This document shows positions 1 to 11,235 of a stretch of 64,000 bases of DNA, one piece after another. Each line of letters starts with the position of its first letter. The stretch's first letter is position 1. The position numbers were made by a program, and so were the translations under genes. Below the pieces are notes generated by a model. That model worked only from the letters and a program-made list of their open reading frames with translations, was not told the DNA's origin and searched no databases. Source of the stretch: Delphinus delphis (Eukaryota > Chordata > Mammalia > Artiodactyla > Delphinidae); NCBI RefSeq assembly GCF_949987515.2, contig NC_082696.1, forward strand, positions 64,612,447-64,676,446. The letters run 5' to 3'.

Positions 1-1384
1 GAAACACTATGTAGCTGATTTATAATATCCATTGCATTAAAATTCATTATTTTAACATGCCATGATTTATTCAAATATTCAATAATTAAAACTACTTTCC
101 ACTTCTGTTTTTACATACAATGCTGTGACAATCATCTTTGTACTTAAAAGTTGATCCACATTTCTTATATTTCATCAGGGTAAAAAATAATTGAAGTCTC
201 AGGACAAATGATGTGAAATTTCAACCATTGCAACCCATATTGCCAAATTATTTTTGTGATATTTCTTTACAAGGGCTCTGAAATCATTTATAAACTACCA
301 AATATTTCATTATAGTGTGTAAAACCCAAACAACTTTTGGCTTTGAATTTCTCCATTATTCTTGCATGTTACAATGAAACTATACCAAGTACTAATAATT
401 TACTACCATTAAAAATTGTGATAAAAATCTGTGTGGCACCATTTATCTATAAATAAATAATGAGACATTTGATAATACTTTTGTATTTGACAAGAATACA
501 GCATTCTAGTATTAAAATACTGTTCAGTTGTATGCATTCAATTCAAAAGATTACAAACCTTCATAACATTTTGAAATCAGTTCTCAAAGTATTCCTGTTT
601 ACTATCCACGGCATGACAACATTCTGAAAATGCACACTACAGAAGACAACATTTGATCTTAAAACTTTACAGAGTTGTCACATCCTTATTGTTTGAGAAT
701 CAGGTTGAATAAGATTAGAGTCATATGTCAATTTGAATCAAAGAATTCTAGATAAAGCCAAATCATTGCTGGAAACAATGAACCATAACATCGTCAGCTG
801 AATTTTGCTGCCTCAGAAGTATCCTGTCAAATGATGCACAAAGAGACAAGGGACTAGAAAGCATACCAAGATACCCTGACCATCTGTTGGTAGATTATCA
901 AACAGAGGTTGGTGCCAATAAGGCAGTAAATGTAACATCAAGGTCAGCATCTAAAGGTTACGGTACTATATTTTCTAGAACCATTGTATAGGTTCAGACT
1001 CAAACATCCTTCCTGTGCTAAAAATCAAAAAATTTAGCTGCATTGTGCATATTGCATTCAGTACCAAGTATGGAGATAGAGCCTCTTCTACTAGGTAGTG
1101 TGTTACTCAGTTTATTGCTATTGCCTCCCAGGGTGCAAGCCTGCATGTTCTTTCTGACCTCCTACATTCATCATTCTGTCCTCCCTGGGGTTACAGTTAC
1201 AGAACAGAATACACTAAAATGTTGAGATCCTCTCTCTAACTTATTAATCTACTCCATACTGTGACCTTAAGGTAGTGCTTGGACCCAAATTCCAGAATAG
1301 ACGTTGTTCTGAAGCAAATTCTAAAGCACCCACTAAAGGTGGTTTGACAGGTCTGCTTAAATGCACAGCCATTTTGTAAGGTAA
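1..1384. other. Unannotated AT-rich DNA
   Basis: No coding region, RNA gene or transposon family is recognised here. The longest open frames are about 60-80 codons with no domain character. It may contain fragments too old to identify by eye. Confidence 0.5.
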
Positions 1385-2545
1385 AATTGACATACAACAT
1401 TTTATTAGTTTCATCTGTATAACATAATGATTTGATATTTGTATATATTGTGAAGTGATCAGCACAATAACTCTAGTTGACATCTGTCATCATACAGAGT
1501 TACCATTTTTTTTCTTGTGATGAAAACTTTTAAGATCTATGCTTTTAGCAACTTTCAAATACACAATACAATATTATTAACTATAGTCACCATAATGTAC
1601 ATTACATCCCCATGGATTATTTATTTCATAACTGGAAATTTGTACCTTTTGACTCTCTTCACCCATTTTGTTCACTTCTCTCCCCCTGTCTCTGGTAACC
1701 ACCAATCTGTTCTCTGATCTAAGAGCTCATTTGTTGTTGTTAAGATTCCACTCATAAGTGAGATCATATGGTTTTTGTCTTTCTCTGTCTGACTTATTTC
1801 ACTTAGCAAAATGCCTTCAAGTTTCATCCATGTTGTCACAAATGACAAGATGTCATTATTTTTATGGCTGAATAATATTCCATTATATATATGTAAAAAC
1901 ATTTTCTTTATCCATTTATCTGTCGATCGACACTTAGATTTTTTCTCTGTCTTGGCTATTGTAAATAACACTGCAATGAACATAGAGGTGCATACATGTT
2001 TTCAAGTTATTTCTTTTCTTTTGTCTGAATACATATCCAAAAGTGAAATTGCTTGGTGGTACTATTTTTAATGTTTTGAGGAGCCTCTATACTGTTTTCC
2101 ATGGTGGATGGCTGCACGGATCTACATTCCCACCAACAATGCACAAGGGTTTCCTTTTCTTCGCATCCCCACCAACGCTTATTACTTCTTGTCTTTTTGA
2201 TAATAGCCATCTGACAGGTGTGAAGTGATATCACATTGTGGTTCTGATTTGCATCTCCCTGATGATTAATGATATTGAGCATCTTTTCATGTGCTTGTTG
2301 GCCATCTGTATGCCCTCTTCGGAAAAATGTCTAGTGAGATCCTCTGCCTCCTTTTAAAAATTGGGTTGTTTGGGTTTTTGTTTTTTTTTTTGATGTTGAG
2401 TTGTATGTGTTCTTTGTATATTTCAGATATTAACCTTTTATCAGATGTCTGGTTTGCAAATATCTTCTCCCATTCAAGAGGAAGTATTTTTGTTTTGTTG
2501 ACAGTCTCATTTGCTGTGCACATCCATCCATTCTTGAAGCTAGGC
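1385..2545 (-). mobile_element. Old L1 fragment, antisense (ORF2 C-terminal part and 3' region)
   Basis: Read on the minus strand, this is the last part of LINE-1 ORF2 plus downstream sequence. Typical antisense landmarks appear in order: CACTTAGCAAAATGCCTTCA near 1799, TATGGCTGAATAATATTCCA near 1863, the CCCACCAACAATGCA block near 2130, and TTGGGTTGTTTGGGTTTTTG near 2362. Stops interrupt every frame, so it is not functional. The same L1 section recurs at about 59.2-60.2 kb in the same orientation, which supports the call from within the window. Its divergence suggests an old L1M-type element. Confidence 0.85.
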
Positions 2546-2563
2546 TAGACCAAAGCTTGCTGT

Positions 2564-2760
2564 GATGGTTAATTTTATGTCCAGTCATCTGGCCAAACAT
2601 GACTTTGGGAGTGTCTGTGCGAGTATTTCTAGATGAAATTAATGTTTGAATTTGTGGAGTGAGTAAAGCAGATTGTTCTCCCTTACGTAGATGAGCATCA
2701 TTTAATCAATTGAAGATCTAAACAGAACAAAAGGCTGAGTGAGTTGAGTCACTTCATAGC
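2564..2760 (+). mobile_element. ERVL-type LTR fragment (5' part; MLT2-like), probable left LTR of a relic provirus
   Basis: The sequence starting TGATGGTTAATTTTATG at about 2565 matches the start of the more complete copy at 3946 for about 190 bp, ending around AACAGAACAAAAGGCTGAGT. Only the first part of the LTR remains. The spacing before the internal ERVL-like segment suggests it is the collapsed left LTR of the same provirus. The family name is from memory; the match between the two copies is seen directly. Confidence 0.65.
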
Positions 2761-2949
2761 AAAAGAAGCATGGCATTGGGCCAATGCTTAGGGGATTCAC
2801 TTGTTTTATCATATTCCCCGCCATCCTGAAGAAGCTGGCTTGATAGAATGATTGAATGGCCTTTAAAAGTCCTAGTTACAGTGCCAGCTGAGTGGCAATG
2901 CCTTGAAGGGTTGGGTCAAGATTCTTTCTAGAAAGCTGTGTATGCTCTG

Positions 2950-3945
2950 AGTCAGTGTCTGATATATAGTGCTACTTCACCCGCAGCCAGGCTTGGAGGT
3001 CCAGGAATCAAGGGTATAAATGAGAGTGGCACCACTCACTATTACCCCTAGTGACCCCACTAGCAAAATTTGTGCTTCCTGTTCCAATGACTTTATGTTC
3101 TGTTGGCCTTGAGGTCTCAGCTCCAAAGGGAGGAGCTTCTATCAGGAGACACAAGGATGATTCCATTGAACTAGAAATTAAGACTGCAGCCCAGCCGCTC
3201 TGGGATCCTTACGCCTTTGGATTAACAGGCAGAGAAGGGATTTACTATGCTGGCTGGAGTGATTAATTCTGAATACAGAGGGGAAATTGGACTCCTACTT
3301 CACAATGAAAATAAGAAAGAGTATGTCTGGAATATAGGAGATCCCTTATGCTGTCTCTAGTATTATTATGCCCTAGGATTAAGGTAGTGGAAAACTATAA
3401 CGACCCAGTTCAGGCAGAACTGCTAATGGCCCAGACTCTTTAGGAATGAAAGTTTGAGTCATCCTACCAGGTAAAGAATCACAACCAGCTGAAGTGCCTG
3501 TAGAAGGCAAAGAGAATACAGAATGAATGGTGGGAAAAGGTAATTATCAATATCTGCTATGTTACGGAACCAGTTACGGAAATGAGGACTGTAATTGTTA
3601 TGGGTATTTCCTCCTTATTTTGTTGTGAATCTGTGCATGTGCATATGAAGTGATACGTTTGTTTTCTTCCTGCTGTATTCCCTTATCATGTAACATAAGA
3701 TGTATTGGCTTTATATCATAGTGTTTAAGTACTGCTAATTAGTTATGGAATATCAGGGAGAAGAATAAACATTACTCAAGGACTTTACCTTCTCTTTTGG
3801 GAAAGGGGTTGGTGTGCTTTCTGTTGTACGCAAGATAGTTGTATTACGTTAGGTAAAATTATGACCGTGTTATTGTCCTTATTTGGAGACTAAGTATGGT
3901 TTAAGGAGATGCATATAGGTGCCAAGGTGACAAAGAGTGGTCTTG
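2950..3945 (+). pseudogene. Relic ERVL internal region with broken dUTPase-like coding sequence
   Basis: This stretch lies directly upstream of an ERVL-type LTR and resembles the 3' end of ERVL internal sequence, where this retrovirus group carries a dUTPase domain. A short open frame at 3051-3266 covers part of the dUTPase-like region and ends at a stop. Downstream, further coding-like sequence is broken by stops and shifts. The gag, protease and most pol sequence is absent, so a large internal deletion separates the left LTR from this segment. It is an ancient non-functional copy. The assignment is by recognition and was not tested by search. Confidence 0.6.
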
Positions 3946-4440
3946 TGATGGTTAATTTTCTGTGTCAACTTGACTGGGCCACGGGGTACCCAGACATCTG
4001 GCTGAACATTATGCTGGGTGTGTCTGTGAGGGTATTTCTAGATGAGAGTAACATTCGATTTAGGCAGACTGAGTAGAGCAGATCACCCTTTCTAATGTAG
4101 ATGGGACTCAACCAATCAATTAAAGACTTGACTAGAACAAAAAGGCTGAGTGAGAGGGAACTCCGGTTTGATGGCTTGTCTCCCAGCACTGGTCTTTTCT
4201 GGCCTTTGGACTCAGACTGAAACACTGGCTCTTCCTGGGTCTCGAGTCTGCTGGCTTTCAGACTGGACCTACGCATCAGATCTCCTGGTTCTCCAGATTG
4301 TCAACCTCAGATCTTGCAATTTCTGGTCTTGGGAACTAAGGCAGTTTCAAACCCAGTCACCACATACTCTTCTGTGAATTGGGCTTCTGTCCTTTTAACA
4401 GTATATCCAGAACCTTTAATAGTATATCCAGAAACAGACC
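3946..4440 (+). mobile_element. ERVL-type 3' LTR (MLT2-like)
   Basis: The element begins TGATGGTTAATTTTCTGTGT at about 3948 and continues through the TTGGACTCAGACTGAAACAC and CTTCCTGGGTCTCGAG blocks typical of this LTR family. It follows the dUTPase-like internal segment, which fits a 3' LTR. The distal end is degraded, and a CHR SINE lies just beyond it, so the right boundary is uncertain. A partial copy of the same LTR lies at 2564-2760. Confidence 0.7.
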
Positions 4441-4460
4441 TCCTACACTGCCATAATCTT

Positions 4461-4609
4461 TTTTGCGGTACGTGGGCCTCTCACTGTTGTGGCATCTTCC
4501 GTTGCGGAGCCGCTCCGCGGCATGTGGGATCTTCCCGGACCGGGGCACAAACCCGCGTCCCCTGCATCGGCAGGCGGACTCTCAACCACTGCGCCACAAG
4601 GGAAGCCCA
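4461..4609 (-). mobile_element. CHR-type SINE, short form with internal deletion
   Basis: This is a cetacean tRNA-derived SINE on the minus strand; the tRNA-like head is at the right end (GCGCCACAAGGGAAGCCC). It is only about 149 bp because about 50 bp in the middle are missing compared with the other short copies here: GTTGCGGAG is joined straight to CCGCTCCGCGG. Imperfect target duplications flank it (4444-4460 and 4610-4625, both close to TACACTG..ATAATCTT), which suggests this is one of the older SINE insertions here. Confidence 0.9.
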
Positions 4610-4639
4610 TACACTGGATAATCTTGCTCCAAGCTTGGA

Positions 4640-5120
4640 GCTGCTTTCATTTCTTGCCTAGATAATTGCAAAAGCCTCCTATTTTTCTTCTGCTTTGGCC
4701 CCTGCCTTCCCTCTTATAGCCCTATTCTCAACACAGCAGCCAGAGTGATTCTGTTAAAACATAAGTCAGACCATACAATTCCTTTGCAAAAAACTGTGCA
4801 AGGGCTCCTGTCTCACTAAGAATAAAAGCCAGTCTTCACCTGAAAATGACTGAGCCTATCTGATATGGCTACTCACCATCTCTCTGCTCTCATGGCCTAC
4901 TTTTCTTCCTCTCATTCTCTCTGCTCAAACACCTTCTGCCCCCACTGGCCATTAAACACACTGGGCAAACTCCCATCTCAAAATGTTTGCACGTGCTCCT
5001 CTCTCTACTCGGAAGTTCTTCCCCCAGGTATCTGTGTGGCTTGCTCGTAGCCCCTTTTGGATCTTTATTCAAATATCAGCTTTTCAATGAGACCAGACGT
5101 GGCCACTCTATCTAACATAT
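4640..5120 (+). mobile_element. L2 LINE 3' fragment, left half
   Basis: The sequence follows the 3' part of L2: the AGCAGCCAGAGTGATTCTGT motif near 4735, AATAAAAGCCAGTC near 4821, then the CTCTCTACTCGGAAG and CCCCAGGTATCTGTGTGGCT blocks near 5002-5041. The element continues after an inserted L1 (resuming at about 5344), so 4640-5120 and 5344-5575 are one L2. Confidence 0.75.
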
Positions 5121-5343
5121 ACACGCTACTATATATAAAATAGATACCTAATAAGAGCCTACTGTATAGCACAGGGAACTCTACTCAATACTCTGTGATG
5201 ACCTGTATGAGAAAAAAAAATCTAAAAAATAGTGTATATATGTATATGTATAACTGATTCACTTTGCTGTATACCTGAAACTAATATGACATTGTAAATC
5301 AACTATACACCAATAAAAAATTTTTAAATAAATAAATAAAATA
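5121..5343 (+). mobile_element. L1 3' end, 5'-truncated, inserted in L2
   Basis: It carries the cetartiodactyl L1 3' landmarks: CCTACTGTATAGCACAGGGA near 5158, TATAACTGATTCACTTTGCT near 5250, and CAACTATACACCAATAAAAA near 5300, followed by an A-rich (AAAT)n tail. Only about 220 bp of the 3' end is present. Sequence on both sides is L2, so the insertion is younger than the L2. No clean target duplication was found. Confidence 0.88.
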
Positions 5344-5575
5344 AAATTGCAGCCACCTTCTGATACTCTGTCCCCTTTTCCTGCTTCATGTTTTCCTTCA
5401 ACATTTATCATCATCTAACATACTTGGTTTATTTATTATCTGTTCTTTTTCTGAAATGTAGGCTCCAGAAAGACAAGAGATTTTTCCTATTTTGTTCACT
5501 GCTATATCCTCCATCCCCAGAACCACGCCTAGCACATTTTATGTGCTCAGTAAATACATGTTCTGTGAATGATTA
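5344..5575 (+). mobile_element. L2 LINE 3' fragment, right half
   Basis: This continues the interrupted L2 and runs to its usual 3' end: a GGCTCCAGAAAGACAAGAGA segment, TTGTTCACTGCTATATCCTC, then GTGCTCAGTAAATACATGTT and TGAATGATT. The order and strand match 4640-5120. Confidence 0.78.
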
Positions 5576-5617
5576 CAACTTAGAAATGCTGTATTTTTGT
5601 GTGTGTGTCAGCACAGA

Positions 5618-5940
5618 AAATTTTTTTTTATTGAAGTATAGTTGATTTACAGTGTTGTGTTAGTTTCAGCTGGACAGAAAAGTGATTCAGTTATATATAT
5701 TATATATAATATAATATATATTCATATATATTTATATATACATCTATTCTTTTTCAGATTATTTTCCATTATAAGTTATTACAAGATATTGAATATAGTT
5801 CCCTGTGCTATCCAATAGGTCCTTGCTGTTTATCTATTCTCTATATAGTAGTGTATATATATGTTAATCCCAAACTCCTAATTTATCCCTCACCACTCCC
5901 CCCCTTTCCCCCTTGGTAACCATAAGTTTGTTTTCCAACT
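5618..5940 (-). mobile_element. L1 3' end, antisense, main part of an inverted insertion
   Basis: The L1 3' end reads on the minus strand: a T-rich run, then ATTGAAGTATAGTTGATTTA near 5630 and GTTCCCTGTGCTATCCAATA near 5800, ending at CCATAAGTTTGTTTTCCAAC near 5939. An AT-rich expansion sits at about 5692-5745. The next segment (5941-6003) is the adjoining upstream L1 sequence in the opposite orientation, which is the pattern left by 5' inversion. Confidence 0.88.
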
Positions 5941-6003
5941 AAAAAACAAAGATACAAATGAACTTATATACAAAACAGAAATAGACCCACAGACAAAGAA
6001 ATG
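5941..6003 (+). mobile_element. Inverted 5' segment of the same L1 insertion
   Basis: GATACAAATGAACTTATATA followed by CAAAACAGAAATAGACCCAC is plus-sense L1 sequence. In the intact L1 order it sits immediately upstream of the sequence at 5940; the antisense L1 at 16552-16872 shows that order. Here it is flipped relative to 5618-5940, so the two pieces form one insertion with a 5' inversion. Confidence 0.75.
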
Positions 6004-6599
6004 CCCTATTAACATTGCTATATGCTAAGTGAGTTCACCATCCTTAGAGAAGATTGTCTTATTTAACTCACAGCACACTTTTTTTTTTTTTTTTTTTTTT
6101 TGCCTCACTTCCAGAACTACTATGGTATAAGACACAGTTCTTACTCTGAAAAATCTAGCAAGGAAGAAAAGGCACTTAAAATTGTAATACACATTTTTGC
6201 AGAAGGACCACAGCTGGATTATTCCTAGGGTGTACACCTCAATCTGAATGCTGACTGCAGGCTCAATTTCTTCCTTTTGACTCAAAAGGCACGAGAAGGT
6301 GAGTGTGTTGAAAAAAAATGCCATCTTCATCTTCCTCCTTTTTTCTGAGAAGCTAAAACTCCACCTCAAGAATTCCCTGCAACACACTGGCCATCGTTAC
6401 CAGTCATTCTTTAATTTGCCCACAGCGAGCCACCTCTACTTACACGCACTTTGACCTAGAGATTAGGAGCTTGGTAACTTAGGATCCAGAAAAACCTTGT
6501 GTCCCAGGACTAATGGGGCTTTCCACCACTACATTCCCCAATCTGTTGCTTTTTCCCCTCCCCCAACCCAGTGGTAAGCAAGTCCCATCAATATGGACT
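6004..6599. other. Unannotated DNA with a 23-T run
   Basis: A run of 23 T lies at 6079-6101. It could be an antisense poly(A) tail of an old retrocopy, but the sequence to its right matches nothing I recognise and I found no target duplication. Confidence 0.4.
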
Positions 6600-7235
6600 C
6601 TTAATCATGCTCAACCGCATCTCTTCTTATTGAATCTCACAGCTTCTCTTCTGTCAGCTGCGTCATTTCCCATCTGAGTTATTGTGACTGGTCTTCTTGG
6701 CCCCGGGCTGGTTTGGCTTCTGATCCTTTCGATATTCCACTTGATGAAAGATGAATTAAAAATTCAAACCTCTGAAAAGCTAAAGAGCTGTGACTTCACT
6801 GCTTAAAACCCCTTCGTGGCTCACCAATGCCTCCAGGATAAAATTCAAACTCCAGAACAAAGCCACGTCTGCTGGTGATCTGGCATCTGCCGAAGTCTGC
6901 AGACTCGACTTTTCTGACTCATGAAGTTTTACCATCCAGCCATGCTGAAGTATTTAAGGATCTTTGACATTGCCATGTTGACTTTTTGTGCAGAATATCA
7001 CTTCTCTCACCCAGCTCCTTGGCTGGTAAATTCCTTCTCATTATTCAAAACTTAACTCAGATGTTATATCCACCAAGAACCCTTCCCGACCTTGCTTTGA
7101 CTTCTCCTTCCTTGGCCCTCTTTCTTCCATTCTGGCTGGAATGACAGTTCTCCATGTACCCTGTACTCACAGTTGTGACAGAGAACTTGTCACACTGTGT
7201 TGTAATTACATGAACTCTTCATACTTCATTTCGTA
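6600..7235 (+). mobile_element. L2 LINE 3' fragment
   Basis: It carries plus-strand L2 blocks: CACTGCTTAAAACCCCTTCG near 6797, CAGGATAAAATTCAAACTCC near 6835, a GGTGATCTGGCATCTG segment near 6874, then CTTAACTCAGATGTTATATC and AAGAACCCTTCCCGACCTTG near 7050-7090. It stops before the usual L2 terminus. It is diverged and non-coding. Confidence 0.72.
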
Positions 7236-8375
7236 TTTAAGTTGCAAAACCTTCGGGGCTTAATGAACTGTAACTTTCCATCGTCCATCTGCATCTAAGC
7301 TTCGCATGTTGATCCTGGATGTGGCTGGTCCTCTCTCCCCGTAATAACCCTTGTAGGTCTTGGAATGGCCGTTACCTTGGGTAGAAAAGCTTAGTATGTT
7401 TCTAGAATTTTTTAAGCAGGGAAAAAATTAACCTCTTCAGGTAAAAGCACAAAGCTTTTCTCATTTATTGTATTACTTATGAAATGCATCTTAGTTGATT
7501 GATTGTAAAGGGAGAAAAAAAAAGTGTTGAGTGTCTGGGGATGTTTGTGTAATTCTGGAGAGAAGCAAATTGACTTCATACATTACTTCACTATATAATT
7601 TTAGTGGTAACAGACCTACAGCATATAACTAGAACCTTCGTATTTATTTCTCTGACTTCCCACTAGACTGGGGGTCTCTTGTTTTTATAGGGACTGCAGG
7701 TTCTGATGCTACTTGACCCCAGTCAACCACAGAGAAAGCCTTGTTATCTGCCTGTTGAAGAAACCCCGTGCATCAGATCCCTGACTCTGATGTTTTTTTC
7801 TTCTTGTCACACAGTGTGAAAAGCTGGAATGAAGCTGCTCTGTGCCTGTTTGCTTCCCTCCTACTCATGCTAAGTTTTACCCTCAGGAATTGCTGCCTTC
7901 GTTTCTGGTTTGTGTTCATCACCAAAAATTCAGTGGCTTTAAGCTACCTTTGGGACAAGCCCTCTGACCAGGGCACCTTGTGATAATCCAGCCTGTAATA
8001 TCCTCTCCATGGGGAGGTCTGTTTTCTGAGAGGTGGGGGAGAGGGAAATCTTGGCTGTCTTTAAGGAGCTAAAGCATAATATTAGATTGGATATGTTAGG
8101 TATTAAATGCATAGACATTATAAGCTATAAGAGTTCAGAGGTTATCGTCTTAAAAATAAAAGTTTATGGAAGGTAACCAAAATGAATCTTGCCACGAATG
8201 GTGTAACGGTCACAGAGCTTAAATTAGATATAAATTTGACATGAAGAAGATGCAATCATAAGAGAAAGGATAGCACATTTAATAAATAGTGATGAAAAGG
8301 GATCAAGAAATATACATCCATTTGTATTTTTAGCTACACTATTAGGCCTTTGGGGCATAACACAAAAGAAAAATT
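7236..8375. other. Unannotated DNA
   Basis: No gene or recognisable transposon is seen. A 71-codon open frame at 7768-7983 has no domain character. Confidence 0.4.
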
Positions 8376-8600
8376 GAACAGAACTTAGTGGTTGAGAGCA
8401 GGCTTTGGAGTCAGATGCCTGGGTTCAAATCCTAGCTCTGCATCATCCTAAACTTGAGAAGTTACTTATTCTCTTTGTGACTCAATATGCTCTTCTGTAA
8501 ACCGGGGATAACAATAGTGTGAATTAAAAGACATAGTATATGGCAAGTGGCATGTTATAAGTATGCAAGTACCGTTAACTATTCTTAATTTTATTATTAT
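8376..8600 (+). mobile_element. MIR SINE
   Basis: The order is that of MIR on the plus strand: GCAGGCTTTGGAGTCAGATG near 8399, GGGTTCAAATCCTAGCTCTG near 8422, TTCTGTAAACCGGGGATAAC near 8492, and a degraded 3' part. The B-box-like GGTTCAAATCC of the tRNA-derived head is kept. It is an ancient mammal-wide element. Confidence 0.85.
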
Positions 8601-11091
8601 TATTACTGTTAACCTTTCTCCTCAGATATGCCTCTAAAGTGTTTAGAAACTTATTGCTCTTTGAAAAATAATAAGGTAGAGGATTTTGAAAACATCTCAC
8701 AGATTATGATGTTTCTTTAAGAATCTGAAAAGCTGTGATGGCTCAAGGGTCTATTTTAGAACTCATTTGGAGCAGTCAAATCTGTGCTACTTCAGATTTT
8801 CATATACAGCATCCTCCTAATTATATATATTGTTAAGGAAAAAAAAAACAACCTGTGTTTCTTTAGGGTCATTTAATAAAATTAAACCAATCAATCAATA
8901 AATCTCAAGTTCAGTTTGATATTACTTTGCCAGCCAGCAGATTGCCATTGTGAAGTGAGTCCTGGGACTGAGATGAGTACATGGTCCTCACAGGTTACAT
9001 CATCCCACATCTTAAGCTGTTTTATCCATAAAGCCCAGAACATGGTGAAATACTTTTATTAACCATACTTTTGGTCAGGGAAAGAGAAAAACGGCTTGTC
9101 CTTTGTGGGTATGACTTGAGCGTTTTTTGAATTAGTATCTTATGAACACTGATAATGCAGTGGCTCATAAGCTTATGTTATTTGGTCCCTTGTTTAGGTT
9201 GCAACTCCATGCTCTTTAGTTGCTATGGTGACAGTAACAATAAAGGCTGATTGGAAGAAGGTAACATCTTATCTGGGATTTTTGCTGTTGTTGAGAGGGG
9301 AGACCACATTCCATGTTGCCCTATTAGACAAGATATTGGATTACATCCACTTTGATTAGCAAGGCTCACATTTTTTTAGTACAGATTGTTTCAGTGTGGT
9401 ACTTTACGGCTAAACTCTCTAAGACTTGACTTGGGATTTAGCAAATTTAAGATAACCTAATCTCCATCTAATGGACTTTCTCTGAAAGTAGTTGCTCAGT
9501 ATATGAATAAGAGAAGAAATACTAAATTTAATATCAAAAAGCCAATTTCAGAAGTTCAAGCAATGTACAATATATCTTTTGCATTGATAGAATTATTTAA
9601 TAAAGCTCTAATAACAGTCAGGAAACTATAGGAACTCCAGCAATAAGTAAATGATGAGGGCTTATTTCCTTTTAATTCTCTGATCCCAGATGGAACAAGG
9701 TGTGACTGGAGAATGGTTTAATTGTTCATGGACATCTGTCTTTGGAGCCAATTGAAAAATAATACCTCGGGCATAATATGTCCTCCAGAATTTTTGACAT
9801 TTTTATATCTTTCACAATCAAGCCTTTGTCAAAAAGTCAGGTAGTGAAACTCCTAAAAACTTATGGATACGTTTAGGGTAGAGGGGAATAAAAACCTGGT
9901 AATATATCAATATGCACAGCTGGAAAGCAGATGTTCAACTGAATGATCTCAGTACCTAGAGAAAGCTATTAAACCTGTTTTAAATGAGAAATTCCCATAA
10001 TTTATTGTGCTTGTATTTGACTTACTTCTTTTGGCTCCTTTAAATTAACTCTGGAATAATTATTTCTATTATTATTGTTGCGGTTGAAGCCAATTACCAT
10101 GGAAGTTTGACTCCACACAATACAGTACATGAGTGCTAAGTAATGCCAAAGGCTGCTGTCAGTCAAAGTAACCGGCGAGTTACAAGTTGTTTACTAGGAA
10201 ACAGTGATAAATGCATGCCAATGGGTAAAACGTGACATTGAGTGTTAGATACACCAAGTTTAAATAGGTTTATATTCATCTCTCAGAGTGCTAAAACGTA
10301 GTTTTAACAGAGCCTTCATTATCAAAAGAGACATGTAACACTCAGCTGTGTAAAGTACGGATGACTGTGCGGTTCAAATCTTTTAAGGCCTGCGCATGTT
10401 GGAGGGGGGGCTGACCCACTCCCATCCAGGCCCATTTTCACCCTTTTTCTGGTTACTGGCCAATCAACATAAGCTTCCAACAGCTCCTTTGGTTCTAACC
10501 AGATTATTGGGCTGAATCGTGCAGACTCACAATGTTACTAGCTTACTGAACCTGAAAAAGAAACTTCATAGGGGTTTGTATCACCCTCAAAAAAATTAAA
10601 GACCACATCTTGCTAGCATTATTTGATGTTACATAGTTACTTTAGGTTCACATTGCATGACTTCTTAGCCTGTGGTTTACTAACAGAATTCCTTTAAGGG
10701 TCCTACCCGAGGGAGGGCTAGAAACAGTCCTGGAGTACTAGAAACACTTAATGAGATGTCCAGAGGAACAGGCAAGGAAAATTCCAATTCTGAGAGTACC
10801 ACTTAAGCATGAGTACTGCACACCCCCTCCAGAGGGAGAAAGATCCCTTTTCTCATAGTCCCTTATTAAAAACAAAAATTAAATGCTTGTGAATTGGTGC
10901 TCTATGAGTCTAGCTCTGCCATCGCCCAGAACACATAATTAGATAACTACATTTTAGACAAAAGAGTACGATAGTAATTCACAGCGCAAATTCCAGCTGG
11001 GGAATAGAAATTGATATATAAAATATGTATCAATATCAATATAAATACATGCATATGTGTTTTATGCAGGCTTCAACTATTAAGGGCCATT
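8601..11091. other. Unannotated stretch, no recognised transposon
   Basis: About 2.5 kb without a gene, RNA or transposon that I can name. Composition is mixed to AT-rich. A G-run (7 G) lies near 10403, in a locally GC-richer patch at 10380-10450. Confidence 0.4.
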
Positions 11092-11106
11092 AAAAATGCT
11101 GGAGCA

Positions 11107-11235
11107 TATGTATGACTGATTCACTTTGTTATAAAGCAGAAACTAACACACCATTGTAAAGCAATTATACCCCAATAAAGATGTTAAAAATAAAATAAAA
11201 TAAAATAAAATAGTTACTACCTATCAAAAAAAAAA
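11107..11235 (+). mobile_element. L1 3' end, strongly 5'-truncated, with bipartite tail
   Basis: The L1 3' end starts at TATGTATGACTGATTCACTT and runs through AAGCAATTATACCCCAATAA. The tail is (AAAAT)n, then 15 unique bases (11211-11225, TAGTTACTACCTATC), then a second A run. A perfect 15-bp duplication AAAAATGCTGGAGCA flanks the unit at 11092-11106 and 11236-11250, which fixes the boundaries. Confidence 0.93.

Noticed and set aside
5692..5745. TATATA-rich stretch as a promoter
   Set aside because: It lies inside an antisense L1 3' end and is a simple-sequence expansion.
6025..6387. Possible processed pseudogene beside the 23-T run
   Set aside because: The sequence next to the run matches no gene I recognise and there is no convincing target duplication.
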